Shown here one piece after another: positions 19,692 to 31,027 of a DNA stretch of 64,000 bases. Made by a program: the position numbers and the translations under genes. The stretch covers positions 2,356,001-2,420,000 of the forward strand of contig JAFFSR010000264.1 of the NCBI GenBank assembly GCA_017163975.1. The letters are read 5' to 3'. The stretch comes from Anastatus disparis (Eukaryota; Arthropoda; Insecta; Hymenoptera; Eupelmidae). The stretch's first letter is position 1. Every line of letters starts with the position of its first letter. The notes under the pieces are model-generated. The model was given only the letters and a program-made list of their open reading frames with translations. It ran no database searches and was not told the DNA's origin.

Positions 19692-20749
19692 AACATAATT
19701 ATAATAAATACAATAAAAATAACTTCTTTTTTTTTATTAATCTACAATAATTTTATTATTACATTGAAATTTTTAAATATTTATTAATATAATTAAGACT
19801 CAATTAAAAATTCATATTTTGAAAAAATTAGTAAATTGATTTTTAATTGTAATTTTAAAACAAAGATTTTTAGTCAAATCTTGAAATAAAAAGAATATAA
19901 TATAAACATTTTTTAAGTATAAGTTTCAAATGTTTGATATAAAAAATTTTAATTTTTATATATCAAAAATAAGATATATTAAATATAAAAGATGACAATA
20001 GCTATTTAATTTTAAACGCAATTGTTTAAATATATTTAATCATTGATTTTATTTTATTGAAAAATGCAAGAAATTTAATAATTTTTCTATACTAAATTAA
20101 TATTTCATTGTATGCTTGAAATTATTCTAAATAAATTTTTTTTTTGTAAATTACGTTTTATAAATAATTATGTAAATAAGATACATTAAAAATGTGTATA
20201 TAAATAAAAATGTTCAATTTCATCAGTGCACATAAACAAAATAGTTTCTAATGACTAGTCTTGTATTTGAAATTATAGTGAAAATTCATCAAAAATATTT
20301 TTACTTTTGATGATAAATGAATTTGAATTTTGTTTTAAAAGGGTTTCAATATAGGATATTTAAATTTTATAAAATTATCCTATAATAGATTTACATAAAA
20401 CGAAAGATGATTGACAAATTAATAATTGATATTTTTTTTGCTGTATGCTGTTCGGAGGATACATTACTTTTTCTTATTCTTTCGAGCATAATTTGTGGAT
20501 CAAAGTACATCTTTTTTCTTAAATAGTTTTTTCATATTATATAGATTCATTTTTAGTCGGAGCATCATCGTTTTAAGTTTGAAATTCAGCACCAAGTCTT
20601 ACATCGGCAACAAGAAGTTTTTACATTTTCACTATAGTTTTCTTAATAAATTGCATTTGGAATAACTGTGAGTTATAGCTTATAATCACTAACAACATCA
20701 ATCGATGAATTTGTTACAAGATCATCATTATATTGTTTTTCAAGAGTTC
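19692..20749. other. AT-rich stretch, nothing recognised
   Basis: Long A/T runs, no coding frame of note and no clear repeat boundary. Confidence 0.4.
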
Positions 20750-21083
20750 TTAAATTTTAGTTGAATTTATTAATTTGTTATTAGAATTATCACTTAATTT
20801 ACTTTTTTCAATCTCTGACAATTTTTCCATTTTTATAGTTTCATTAATCTCATTTGTTTTGGTGATATTATCTTGTAACAACTTCACTTTAGTAGAATTT
20901 TGATGGTTTCTATCTTTAACGGTAACAAATTTATACATTTTTTATCTTTTTTGAGAAAATAATTTGTGCGGATGTTGACAGCAATGTGATGGACTAGAAT
21001 TGAATAAGATTCTGTATTGAAAATAAAGCCACCAATATCCACAATAGATAATCCTCCAGGTGTTTCAATTATAGCAACATATT
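20750..21083 (-). pseudogene. Exon-like remnant, unknown protein
   Basis: After TTAACTTCAG (acceptor near 21084) the minus strand reads GEYVAIIETPGGLSIVDIGG and continues to about 20945. A one-base slip in an A-run then moves the frame to MYKFVTVKDRNHQNSTKVKL and a Lys/Asn/Glu-rich tail ending in TAG at 20757. The sense content suggests an old exon, possibly of a transposon protein; no family assigned. Confidence 0.35.
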
Positions 21084-21202
21084 CTCCTGAAGTTAAAATT
21101 AATTTTCATTATTTTCTAAAATTGTTTGAACTAAAGATTTTATTAAATTTTAATTGAATTATTTGCTAAGTATATTTCATTAAATAAGTTTAAATTTCAT
21201 GC

Positions 21203-22147
21203 ACATAAGGTAAAATAACCTATTATGAGACGATTTTCGACCATTTTTTTTTCAACACAAAATATAAATAAATAAATTACATGAAATAGAATACTATCAT
21301 AGCTCATTGGATGCGCTTTTTTCTGTAGAATAAGTACTTTTTAAAAAATTTTTTATTAATGTTATATTCAATAATTTATTTAAAAAATAGTGAAAAGGTT
21401 TCTGGAGCCTATTATTCAACGCAATTTTCTTGATGGCACCCCTGTTTCATTCCCTATTATGAAACACTTTTCATTTTATAATTTACAAATCATTATTAAT
21501 ATTTAAATTAAAAATTGTTAAAAAACGTTAAAAATCGTTTAAAATTTATATTGGGAAGGTTTTTATGTCGGATTAAACCTATTTTAGTCATTTTTAAAAT
21601 TTTAGATAATTGTAAAAAGTATTACTATTTTTAGGTTAAAATTTAGATTATGATTCCATGTTTTAAAATACATAGGATTTCCTATATACCATAAATAGGA
21701 GTCTATTTTAATTTTGAATCCTATTAAGAAACACACGTTTATTTTAAGATTATTGTTTTCAAAACCAATAATTAACGATATCAATCAATTCTATGGTCTT
21801 TTATCTACAAAATAAATAACTGTTTAGGTCAAATTATGATAAAATAGCATAAAATAAAATTGATAAAATAGTTACGAGCTTTATTCGTCCATGATTAGTC
21901 AATCAGTCAGTATTATTTAGTGCTTATCTTAAACAGTCTCATTATATTAATTTTTTTAATTTGTATAGTTTATATATGACTTTTATTTTGATTGTATCGA
22001 AAAGAGGAGATGTAGACGAAAACGCGTATATTTTACTGTAGCTTTAAAAACATTCAAATTTTATATAAAATTACATATTACACGCGTGTTTCATAATCGG
22101 AGCGACTTTTCTTACTGTTCCATAATAGGCTACTTTACCTTACCTAT
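21203..22147. mobile_element. Foldback element around 21.2-22.1 kb
   Basis: The left end (ATAAGGTAAAATAACCTATT) and the complement of the right end (TAGGTAAGGTAAAGTAGCCT) agree with small differences, and the agreement continues into the flanking words TTATGAGACGATTTT / CATAATAGG. About 945 bp, AT-rich, no transposase. Boundaries are approximate. Confidence 0.5.
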
Positions 22148-22614
22148 ATTATGAATTGAATTATCAGGATTAAATACGAATATTTTGTAGTTTCGACAAG
22201 AAAATATAATTCCGTTTTATCAGTTTTACGATGATTTCTGACAAAATTTATTGTGGCATAACCACATGTAGTTTTAGCACTATGCTGTAAACTTTTTGAA
22301 ACATGAACTCAAACATATATAAAATATGGCTCACTATATTCAATAAAGTATTATATTAAATAATACTTTATTGAAGATACTATTATTCTTTCACAAATAA
22401 TTGCATTCTACAATTTATAAAGCAATCAAATTTTGCCGCGCTTTGTGTTCCTAAAATATGATATACAGAGATAACGCATGCGCAAATGATGATTTGCAAA
22501 TTCTCTGTTCTGTAAAGGTGTGGGAAATTATTTTTTGACACTCTGTGCGCGAAATTCCATTTCGCGTGCCTTTGTAGCGTACGCAAAATACTGTATTCGG
22601 ACACACTGTAAGTT

Positions 22615-22718
22615 GAGCGTGCGCAAAATGATTGAGCGTGCGCAAAATAGATTCAGCGTGCGCAAAATAAACTCAGCGTGCGCAAAATAGATTCGGCGTG
22701 CGCAAAATGAATTCAACG
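22615..22718. repeat. Tandem repeat, about 20-bp unit, GCGTGCGCAAAATA
   Basis: Five units in register (near 22615, 22634, 22654, 22674, 22694), each GCGTGCGCAAAATa plus 6-7 variable bases, with a degenerate sixth (CGGGCGTAACATAA). Single related words (GCGTACGCAAAATA) lie just upstream at about 22578. GC-rich core in AT-rich DNA. Confidence 0.75.
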
Positions 22719-22822
22719 GGCGTAACATAAACAGTATGTGAACTGATATGGGGTAAAATTAAAATAACATAATTTTTTTTCTATAGGTCAATGGATTGAT
22801 AGGCGAAGTTGAAAATAATTTT

Positions 22823-23520
22823 CACCTTTATTTTATAGTTTTGAAAATAATCTTTCAAAATTTAATGAGATCAAATATATTTTCACAGAATATAAATTTA
22901 GTTGTTTTATAAATTGTGTTTTTTTATTTTATGAATTATTATTTATATTTCTGAGTCGGGGGCTGCGCCCTCGAATCTCAAGACCCCTCCCTTTCTGTCT
23001 CACTCCGAATCCTTGTAAATTAATATTATAAATAATTGACTCTCTCGATATCAACCTTTATTTTATAGTCTTGACAATAATCTTTCAAAATTTAATCAGA
23101 TCAAATATATTTTCACAGAATATAAATTTAGTTGTTTTATAAATTGTGTTTTTTTATTTTATGAATTATTATTTATATTTCGGAGTCAGGGGCTCCGCCC
23201 CCGAATCTCAAGACCCCCCCCTCTTCCGTCTCACACCGAATCCTTGTAAATTAATATTATAAATAATTGACTCTCTCGATATCAACCTTTATTTTATAGT
23301 TTTGACAATAATCTTTCAAAATTTAATCAGATCAAATATTTTTTCACAGAATATAAATTTAGTTGTTTTATAAATTGTGTTTTTTTATTTTATGAATTAT
23401 TATTTATATTTCGGAGGCGGGGGGCTTCGCTCCCCGAATCTCAAGTCCCCCCCCCCTCTTCCGTCTCACACCGAATCCCTGTAAATTAATATTATAAATA
23501 ATTGACTCTCTCGATATCAA
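22823..23520. repeat. Tandem array, three copies of a unit of about 231 bp
   Basis: Copies start near 22823, 23053 and 23284 (CCTTTATTTTATAGTYTTGA) and each ends CTCTCTCGATATCAA. They are nearly identical apart from a GC-rich palindromic spot in each (GGGGGCTGCGCCCTC, GGGGCTCCGCCCCC, GGGGGCTTCGCTCCCC), which varies in the loop. No coding sense. Confidence 0.85.
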
Positions 23521-23604
23521 AGCATTATATACAATACTAATGTAAATTCTTATGTTCAAAATAATCGATGTACGCATCGAATTTCGCGCAACTTGAGTCA
23601 AAAA

Positions 23605-23690
23605 ATAGTATGTGTAACACGTGCGCTCAACGGGATTTGTCACTCGTGCCAGAATCCCTTATTTCGCGCACTTGTTACACAAAATACTAT
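23605..23690. repeat. Short hairpin element
   Basis: ATAGTATGTGTAACACGTGC (from 23605) pairs with GCGCACTTGTTACACAAAATACTAT (cut here to its parts GCGCACTTGTTACAC and AATACTAT, ending 23690). GC-rich centre. One of several hairpins of this style in the window. Confidence 0.5.
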
Positions 23691-23836
23691 AATTAATAAA
23701 ACATAAAAACAATAATAATTTATTAATAAATAAAAATATGTAAATTTTTAAAAATAACTAAAGCTATAAAAATTGCAAATAATTCGTAATAATTTTAGGA
23801 TTGTAATTTCAACTATTATTTTGCAGAAATAATTAT

Positions 23837-25040
23837 GCAAACGATTGGTAATATTTAAACAATTATAATGTTTATCGTTTAATAGCAATTATATTTTTTA
23901 TGATTTCTCGCTGAAGAAATAATATTTTTCTATATACGAAAAAATAATGCCATCCGCAATTTCGTAAATGGCAATTGCTAATTGTTTAAAGAATTCCGCA
24001 ATTTTTGGTGTATTATTTATTATTAATTTATTAAATAATTTTTATTTTTTTGATATGAGGATGGGGAGTGGGGGACTCTATCATTATACTCTAAATTAAA
24101 TAAATTTATAATTAAATATATTTTGCATATATCACAATATAACAAATATCGCTGGAATCCGCAAAAAAAATTGCAAACGATCAGTAATATTTAAACAATC
24201 ACAATGTTTATTGTTTAATAACAATATACATTTTTTATGATTTGTCGCTTGAAAAATCATATTTTTCGATATTTCGAAAAAGTTAAGTCATCCGCAATTT
24301 TTTTAAAGGCAATTGCTAACTGGTTCAAGAATTCCGCAATTTTTGGTATATTATTTATTCTAAATTTTTTATATTAATTTTATTCTTTTGATATGAGGAT
24401 GGGGAGTGGGGAACTCTATCATTATACTCTAAATTAAATAAATTTATAATTAAAGAAATTTTACATATATCACAATATGACGAATATCGCTGGGATCCGC
24501 AAAAAATTGCAAACGATCAGTAATATTCAAACAGTCACAATGTTTATTGTTTAATAGCAATATACATTTTTTATGATTTATCGCTGGAAAAATCATATTT
24601 TTCAATATTGCAAAAAAGTAAAGCCATCCGCAATTTTTTTAAAGGCAATTGCTAATTGTTTAAAGAATTCCGCAATTTTTGGTGTATTATTTATTATTAA
24701 TTTATTAAATAATTTTTATTTTTTTGATATGAGGATGGGGAGTGGGGGACTCTATCATTATACTCTAAATTGAATTAATTTATAATTAAATAAATTTTGC
24801 ATATATCAAAATATAACGATTAACGCTGGAATCCGCAAAAAAATTGCAAACGATTCGTAGTTGTTCTGTAAGTATAATGTTCATTATTCGTTTGCAATTT
24901 GCAATTTTTTGATTTATCGCTACAAAATTAAACTTTTCAAAATTGCAAAAAAAATAAATACGCAATTTTTTGAAATTCAATTGCAAAATCTTTATAAAAT
25001 TCCGCAATTATTGGTATATTTTTTATATCTATTTTTTAAC
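23837..25040. repeat. Tandem array, about 3.6 copies of a 337-bp unit
   Basis: The anchor word GCAAACGATYRGTAAT recurs at 23837, 24173, 24509 and 24846 (periods 336-337). GATATGAGGATGGGGAGTGG recurs at 24052, 24390 and 24726. The last copy is partial and more diverged. AT-rich satellite-like DNA with no coding sense. Confidence 0.88.
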
Positions 25041-25155
25041 ATTTATCGCTGAGGTCGCGGAGCTGTATTAGCTCGCGGAGCTGTATTAGCTGTTGTCTAA
25101 TTGTCATTTCAAGGACACCCTTGTCCTTTGATAAAGCCAACTGGAGCATCGTATA

Positions 25156-25553
25156 TTAGTTGCGTAATCTACTCCAAGTGCTGCTAACGGCTTGACCTGT
25201 AAAAGGATAGATTTTTTATATTTAAACTTTTGATTTCAATTATTAAATTTAAATTTGTAAAAACAATTAAAATTTAAAAAAAAATTACGAAGAAAATTAA
25301 TTTTAATAAATTTCAAATAAATAATTAATAATTTCATGAAACGATGAAAAATTATAAATGATGTATAATTATAATTATTTTTTTTAGTTAATTAACCTGT
25401 AATTCTATCCCCATACAATCTTCGCATCTCTTCACTTATGTTGTCAAAAACTGCCCTTCGGCGATTAATATTTCTGTAGTAAACATGAGTATAATTAAAG
25501 ATTAACTGGTTCTCTCTAACCATTCTCGCAACGATAAACTCTTGTGCATTCAT
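25156..25553 (-). pseudogene. MADF/Myb-SANT-like DNA-binding protein, truncated
   Basis: Exon 1, 25553-25397 (157 nt): ATG, then QEFIVARMVRENQLIFNYTH and RRRAVFDNISEEMRRLYG, ending ACAG|GTTAAT. Exon 2 begins at 25196 after TTTTACAG and gives AVSSTWSRLRN, then TAA (25156-25158) where such domains normally continue (LRNxY). This helix pattern (a short helix, 'I...YR', then W..LR..Y) is that of MADF/Myb-like domains found in insect transcription factors and transposon-associated proteins. The stop leaves about 65 residues. Beyond it the same frame stays open (LALSKDKGVLEMTIRQQLIQ) into a short duplicated LIQLREL motif, so CAA to TAA is a plausible lesion. Confidence 0.45.
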
Positions 25554-25925
25554 TTTATTTAGACTTTAAGATACACTTACAAACTGCTTTACACTATCGT
25601 TGTAATTGTTGTTAGACGCTTTAGTTAAAAACAAATACGTATCAAAGTTCGCGCTCTCTTGTTTTATTTGAATAATTAGGAGGTATAAGGATCGATGAAA
25701 CGATTCATCGAGTTCCAAGCTTTGCCACCACAGGGAAAATTATATGAGCTTTTGGCGCTGCGGTATCGTTCAGGTTCCGATTCCTTAGCGCTAGATTATA
25801 AATCAATATTTTTAAAAGTAAAATCAATTTGACTCAAAGCTTTTAAATTTTCGTATTTTTGCTATTAAAATTAAATTACAATTGTGTTAAAGTATATTAG
25901 CGTATATTTATACACACACACACAC
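25554..25925. other. No gene seen; (AC)n microsatellite at the end
   Basis: AT-rich DNA upstream of the MADF-like ATG, possibly its promoter. A short (AC)n run lies at about 25912-25926. Confidence 0.4.
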
Positions 25926-27130
25926 TGTAACGTTTTTCCCTTTCGGGAGGGGGAAATACGTGTAACTCCTGTTGCCAGACGCTTCAGTGAGTTACCAGGG
26001 TAAGATCGGCAGGAGTTGGAGGGATCGGACGGTGGAAAGTAAAGGAAAGTAACCGGGTTTAACACGTTCAATTATGCTAGGGAGTACCTTGGCTTTATTG
26101 TACTCATAAAACTCATGTACAACGACGATTACAAATATGAAATGATAATAACGTATTAATCAAAGCTAAACCTAATATTTTATATAATGCAAATAAAACT
26201 AACCTAACCTTAAAGCAACTGGGTTCTTTATTTATCTCGGCCACTTGACGGCTATTCAATAAATGAAATTAATTAATAATCTTTAATGAATCTGAATTTA
26301 CTAGTTTGAGTTTAACTAAAGATTGTACGGCCTGGACGGTCTAATTTATACCGGCGGCTTTTACCTACAACAATGTGCAAAAACAAAAGAGACAAATGAT
26401 TAACAATTAAATAATTATAATATAACTAGGCGGCGGCACCTAATAACGCAATACTTAATCCTACGGTAATAATAATAATAGTGGGTAGCCGGCTCCCTTG
26501 ATTATCTGAATTACGAATCTCTATGGGCACGCGGGGCCCTTAAGTGATGTAAAGATAAAGGGTGGCCGACACCCTTAACTTATTCTAATATCTAATATTT
26601 ACACGCGGTCGAACGGAGTTCTTAAACTAATATGAAACAAGTGATTGGGTGGACGACACCCTTAATATATTCTATGAATCACGTAGTGGCGGACGCGACA
26701 GCTGTGGGTGGATAAGACCCTTAATTAAGCCCGTTGCGATATGTGAGATAGAATACGATATTTTGGGTGGACGTCACCTTTAAATTCAACGGCGCAAGTT
26801 CGGCATTGCGGCGGCGGCAAAAGGTTGCAAGTGTGCTCTAGGCAGATAGATTTACGCCTGTGTGCTCACTTGACGTAACTCTAGTACCGCCAGCATATGC
26901 ACTGTAGTGTAGACCTGTGTGCTCACTTGGCCTACCCTCATGTGCAAGAAAGAGAAGCTCTGCCTAAGCTGTGGTGCTTCACAAGCCAAGACAGCCAGCT
27001 ACTACCTGTCTCATTCTCTCTTAGCCTTGTGTGCTCACTTAGGTAAAGAGAGGGGAGAGACCGTAGTCTACACTGCTCTGCTTAGCTGTGCTTCTCGGCC
27101 TCTTATATACTTCGGCCTCATTTTTCTTAA
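25926..27130 (-). mobile_element. LTR- or promoter-like segment on the minus strand
   Basis: GC-richer block with a sharp left edge (TGTAACG just after the (AC)n run; on the minus strand it ends CGTTACA). On the minus strand there is a strong TATA box (GTATATAAGAGG, about 27112-27101) and AATAAA near 26090. It contains internal repeats: GGGTGG-n5/6-ACCCTTAA words at about 26483, 26559, 26647, 26704 and 26764, and GTGTGCTCACTT at about 26859, 26917 and 27028. An LTR of about 1.2 kb cut at the right by the LINE is one reading. No partner LTR was seen, so it stays tentative. Confidence 0.3.
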
Positions 27131-27214
27131 TGCGGCCGCATTTAGGGTGCCAGGTTCCGGAACATGCGCCGTCTTCCGGGCTGAGCTTGAAAAGCGGAAA
27201 AAGCAGACCATGAC

Positions 27215-30157
27215 ATGACTGTGACGCTACAAGTTAATCTGAACAGATGCGAAGCGGCTCAGCTTTTGCTGGACCAAATCGCGACAGAACGGAACGCAGA
27301 CGTACTTATAATTAGTGAACAGTACCGCGACTTACGCCAACAGACATGGCTTTCGAACGCGTCAGGCTCGTCAGCCATCTGGGTTAGAGGCGCGTGCTCA
27401 AGGGGCCTTTTAATTTCCGGCGCGGGAGAGGATTACGTGTAGGCGAGGGTGGGAGATATTACTTACGTGAGTATATATCTCTCACCAAACTGTACGGCTG
27501 GAGAATTCGAAGGCAAAATCGCGGCTCTAGAGGACTGCCTCAGAGATATATCGGGGAATTTAGTTGTTCCTGGTGACTTTAATTCCAGGGCGATCAGACA
27601 GACCGGGATGGCTAGTGTTAGAGATGGCTACAAGGCTGGAACTGACAGTAGCAAACAGAGGACAGGTTCTTACGTATAGACGACCGGGTTACGGTAACTG
27701 AATACCCGACGTGACGTTGACAACGGAAGACCTGGAGACGCGGATAAGGGGATGGCGGGTGCTCGAGGACTACACGGCCAGCGATCACCAGTGCATCGCC
27801 TTTGAAGATACGGAACGGACGGATACGTCACGAAACGTTTCGGTCAGACCCTCGCGGTGGAATCTTAACAAACAGGACAGGGCTCTGTTTCGGAGGACGC
27901 TACTGGAAACGGTTGCGCCTTCTGAAAACATCCCGACGGACCTGACTGACGAACAGAGGGCGGAGTTGATTGTGGACAGGACGATGACCGCTATAGTTCG
28001 CCTCTGTAAGGCTACTGTGCCACGCATCGTACCTCGACATAATAAACCGGCAGCATACTGGTGGACGGACGAAATAAGTTCCTCACGATGGACGTGCATA
28101 AAACACAGACGAGGACTGTACAGAGCACGTAAAAGAGGACAGGCAGATGCAACGAGGTTTGCACAGACGTACAAAGACGCTAAAAAGACCTTGACGAACG
28201 CTATAAAATACAGTAAGAGGCGATGCTGGAGACGGTTGTGTGAAGAGGTGGACCGCAACCCCTGGGGTATGGGCTACAAGCTGGTTACCCAGAAACTGGG
28301 GACTCTTGGCCCTCCAGAACACAAAGACGGACAGTCGATGGCGACGATAGTGGACGGGCTGTTTCCAAACCATCCGGTTACGGAGGGGCCAGTGGACTAC
28401 CGAAGCCAAGCAGGTCCGGAGTTCACAGAGGCAGAATTGCTGGAAGCTACTGCCTCTCTGAGACCCGGAAAAGCGCCAGGACCGGATGGCATTCCAGAAG
28501 AGATTCTTCGGCAGGTCGCCTTAGGCAGGCCGCGTCTGCTCCTAGACATGTATAACGAATGTTTACGGACGGGAATCTTCAGCACGCGTTGGAAAAAGGC
28601 CAGACTGGTTCTCCTCTATAAAGGAAAGGGAGAGCCAAATGCGCCTAATTCCTACAGGCCATTGTGCCTCTTAGACACGGCAGGGAAGACTTTAGAACTT
28701 CTACTGAAAAACAGACTGACGAAAGCGGTAGATAGGGCAGGAGGACTCTCGGACAACCAGTATGGTTTCCGCAAAGGTCGATCGACGGTGGATGCTGTGC
28801 GGGAAGTCCTTGAGCCTTCTAGAAGGACAGCACTGATGGACCACAGACAAAGACCCGTGGTACTGCTTGGCACGCTGGACGCAAGAAACGCCTTCAATAG
28901 CGCCAGGTTCTCCGATATCCTCGAGGCCTATAGGTCCTTCGGGGTGCCGGACTACTTGATGAGGGTGTTGGAGGATTACTTGCGTAACAGATGCTTAACG
29001 TACGAGACGACGGAAGGACAGATATGCAGACCAATAACTGCGGGGGTTGCACAGGGTTCGATACTGGGACCAGACATTTGGAACGTGGACTACGACAGCT
29101 TACTGAGACTGGAGATGCCCAAGGGCGCGTCGCTTGTCGCTTACGCCGATGACGTGGTGGTGGTGATCGTCCAAAGGACTACAGAATTAGCACAACTGAC
29201 ACTGAACAGAGTCATGAGGCGGGTCGGCAGGTGGATGACAGAAAACGGACTGTCACTGGCACTGAACAAGACGGAACTGATGTTTCTGACAGGAAGACGT
29301 ATACCCACGCTTATTCCAATGACGGTTGGTACGGAAAGGACGGAGACGGTAAGTAGCCTAAAATACCTAGGAGTTACCCTGGATACCAGGCTCACTTTTG
29401 GCCGCATATTCAGAGGGTGGCCGACAAAGCGACTAAACTGACGTTCTCGCTGGGCCGCCTTATGGCAAACACGTACGGACCGAAACAGAGTAAGAGACTG
29501 TTGCTCATGACGACGGCCCACTCGATCATGTTGTACGGGGCGCAAATATGGGCCGATGCGCTTCGCGTTCGAAAGTACTGAAAGCGACTGACGGACGTAC
29601 AGAGACGGGGAGCGCTTCGGATAGCTTGCGCCTACCGGACGGTCTCTGCGGAGATCGTAATGGTGGTTGCAAGCGTAGTCCCCATAGATCTCCTTGCGCT
29701 AGAGCGCAAGCGGATCTATTGAAGAAGCACGGAAACAGGACGGACAGAAGCGACAGTTCGGGAAAGAGACCTGACTATGACGCTATGGAGTGAACGGTGG
29801 ACGAGAGACGGAACGGGGGCGCGGACTAGACGTCTGATCACGGACCTAAGACGGTTAACGCAACGGACTTTTGGGGAAGTGGACTTCTACCTTACCCAAC
29901 TCTTGACCGGACACGGCTACTTCAGGCAATACCTGCACCAGAGAGGCAAGGTGCAGCATGCGGGCTGTACCTTTTGCAGACACGACAGGGACGACGCTGA
30001 GCATACATTCTTCGAATGCTCGCGGTGGGACTCCGACAGACGAACGTTACAGGAACGGACTGGAGACTTAACACCAGACAACATTGTAGACTGGATGCTG
30101 GAGGACGTTCAAAACTGGGCAGCGGTGGTGACCCGAGCCGAGCAAATGACATGGTGA
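27215..30157 (+). pseudogene. R1-clade ORF2 (endonuclease/reverse transcriptase) with several lesions
   Basis: Endonuclease pieces: ADVLIISEQYRDLRQQTW and VVPGDFNSRA, interrupted by TAG at 27440-27442 in frame. A shift before 27711 leads to IPDVTLTTEDLETRI, ending with TASDHQCIAFE. The reverse transcriptase (27711-29441) is complete in motif terms: APGPDGIPEEILRQ, NSYRPLCLLDTAGKTLE, QYGFRKGRSTVDAV, GVAQGSILGPD, YADDVVVV. A one-base loss near 29400 shifts the frame. TGA codons at about 29578 and 29719 interrupt the next part. The last 127 codons (29777-30157) carry the CCHC motif. At least five lesions, so this copy cannot make ORF2. Confidence 0.88.
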
Positions 30158-30560
30158 ATGTGTGGATGCAGAAGAAGATAAGAAAACGCAAATACGCAGG
30201 GGGACTGCACAGTCCTTGGGCCTAGCGATCCCACCTACCCGAGCTGAGTGAATGGTATACTGAATGCGTGGATGAAAGTGAGCGCGTGAATGTGCAAACA
30301 CGCAGGGGGGCTGAAAAGTCCTTGGGCCCCGCGACCCCACGTACCCGAGCTGAGTGAATGGTGTACTGAATGTGTAGATGAAAGAGAGCGCGTAAATATG
30401 CAAATACGCAGAGGGACTGAAAAGTCTTTAGGCTCAGCGACCCCACGTACCCGAGCCGAGTGACTGGCAAACTGAATGAATGGATGAAGGCGAGGATGAA
30501 GATGTGCGAGCACGCAGGGGGACTGAAAAGTCCTTGGGCCCAGCGACCCCACGTACCCGA
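30135..30560 (+). repeat. 106-bp tandem repeats in the LINE 3' UTR (four copies)
   Basis: The anchor CGCAGGGGGACTG recurs at about 30195, 30301, 30407 and 30513, with ACCCGAGCTGAGTGAATGG between. The first unit overlaps the end of ORF2. Long overlapping ORFs on both strands here are by-products of the periodicity (106 is not a multiple of 3). Confidence 0.85.
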
Positions 30561-30988
30561 GCTAGGTGTGAATGGAGAAGTGCAAGGTAGGATGACAGGC
30601 AAATGTATGCATGTTTGGACGTATAATGGACACGGCCTAGTGCCTGGACGGACGGACGAGACGAGCGACAATGGACAAGACCGCAGCGTGAAGTAATGCT
30701 AACGCAGTCCCACGCTGCGGCTCTGAACGGTGGACGTTACGGATTCCTGCCCGTGTAAGTAAGGCATTTTCTTGCTTCTCTTCCACGGCCAGGGTGGAGG
30801 GGGTTTAGACAGTCTCTGCCTGTGGATGCCTGGGGGCGAATGCGAACCTACCAGGTTTCTTTCTTCCTCTAAGCTGATGCAGCGTCAGAATCCCGTCACA
30901 CCAGTGGCACGCACTGCGGTTGGGGTGATCCAGCTGCAGCCCACGTCGCTGTAGGTCTGATAGCGGATTTACCCGTTTTTTGACCACC
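30561..30988 (+). other. Distal 3' UTR of the R1-clade LINE
   Basis: Non-repetitive GC-rich sequence up to the poly-A tail, with no ORF of note. Confidence 0.6.
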
Positions 30989-31027
30989 AAAAAAAAAAAA
31001 AAAAAAAAAAATATCGCCACCACTACA

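Larger units (their letters stand above)
27131..31011 (+). mobile_element. R1-clade non-LTR retrotransposon, 5'-truncated
   Basis: Starts within the last codons of ORF1 (FRVPGSGTCAVFRAELEKRK, overlapping ORF2 by ATGA at 27215-27218). It runs through endonuclease, reverse transcriptase and a C-terminal CCHC motif (CTFCRHDRDDAEHTFFEC), then a 3' UTR with 106-bp tandem repeats, and ends in a poly-A tail (30989-31011). Its GC content is far above the flanks. The ORF1-ORF2 overlap, the endonuclease type and the CCHC tail fit the R1 clade (R1/TRAS/Waldo relatives). Confidence 0.85.

Noticed and set aside
22615..22718. CRISPR array
   Set aside because: Period of 20 bp with spacers of 6-7 bp and eukaryotic context; a plain tandem repeat.
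26160..26215. Telomeric repeat target of a TRAS/SART-type LINE (AACCTAACCT)
   Set aside because: Only two partial units and nearly 1 kb away from the LINE edge.
27785..29545. Minus-strand ORFs opposite the LINE reverse transcriptase
   Set aside because: Antisense shadows of a GC-rich coding region.
30068..30696. Overlapping long ORFs on both strands downstream of LINE ORF2
   Set aside because: Products of the 106-bp tandem repeat; the peptides repeat with frame rotation.
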